Shown here: piece after piece, positions 6,108 through 6,205 of the stretch
Layout: each line of letters begins with the position of its first letter
Numbering within the stretch: the stretch's first letter is position 1
NCBI GenBank assembly: GCA_024404395.1
Contig: JAKSPZ010000066.1
Span: forward strand, 1-6,205
Source: Clostridia bacterium
GTDB lineage: Bacteria > Bacillota > Clostridia > Christensenellales > Aristaeellaceae
Reading direction: 5' to 3'
Length of the DNA: 6,205 bases
Position numbers and translations under genes: made by a program
The notes under the pieces: model-generated
What the model was told of the DNA's origin: nothing
Database searches by the model: none
Seen by the model: the letters and a program-made list of their open reading frames with translations, nothing else

Positions 6108-6205
6108 TCAGCAGGCGCTCAGGGCGTTCTCGAAGAGGGTCTCGATCTCGGCTTCGGACTTGCGGAGATCTGCGGCGGCGGCGCTGACCACGGACCGACG
6201 ATCCG
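6108..6205 (-). CDS. Unidentified protein, C-terminal 31 residues
   Basis: On the - strand a frame is open from the window edge to TGA at 6110-6108 and encodes the last 31 residues, with start and most of the gene outside the window. The tail contains SAAAADLRKSEAEIETLFENALSAC in two overlapping charged/alanine-rich stretches that look like an amphipathic helix. Nearly every codon ends in G or C, as in the neighbouring genes, and the stop sits 11 bases before a terminator that works in this direction. Both points support a real gene. I do not recognise the protein and assign no function. Confidence 0.6.
   Translation of the reverse strand, partial: DRRSVVSAAAADLRKSEAEIETLFENALSAC

Overview
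The window looks like chromosomal DNA from a member of class Clostridia with GC-rich coding sequence. The best taxonomic clue is the left-hand gene, the end of a SCIFF-peptide radical SAM maturase; SCIFF systems are almost a hallmark of Clostridia. The genes end most codons in G or C, while the regions between genes are AT-rich and carry ordinary sigma-A-like promoters and strong intrinsic terminators. A Gram-positive-style secreted NlpC/P60 hydrolase fits the same assignment. The exact genus cannot be read from the sequence; an uncultured gut lineage is my guess.

Layout, left to right. (1) 1-351, + strand: C-terminal SPASM domain of the SCIFF maturase (scfB), cut by the window edge. (2) 348-1658, +: a PLP-dependent Orn/Lys/Arg decarboxylase-family enzyme whose start overlaps the scfB stop (ATGA), so the two are probably one transcript with coupled translation. 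(3) 1663-1725: two separate hairpin terminators, one for each of two converging genes. (4) 1738-4185, - strand: a secreted 815-residue cell-wall hydrolase with a signal peptide, about six SH3-like modules on Pro/Thr linkers, two peptidoglycan-binding domains and a C-terminal NlpC/P60 domain with an apparently intact catalytic triad. (5) 4186-4471: a 286-bp AT-rich divergent regulatory region with a near-ideal promoter for dnaX, a candidate opposing promoter sharing the same symmetric -10 element, a 14-bp palindrome, and a 14-codon leader ORF that overlaps the dnaX start. (6) 4472-6059, +: dnaX (DNA polymerase III gamma/tau), with the reading frame broken at about 4841 inside the Walker B motif. 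(7) 6062-6097: a long hairpin that can terminate in both directions. (8) 6108-6205, -: the last 31 codons of an unidentified gene.

The genes do not form one pathway: peptide modification and amino-acid decarboxylation on the left, cell-wall remodelling in the middle, DNA replication on the right. The most noteworthy point is the dnaX frameshift. It is most simply a sequencing or assembly error, or a very recent lesion, because about 400 conserved codons stay open downstream. I see no convincing new multi-gene system, CRISPR array, mobile element or structural RNA gene.
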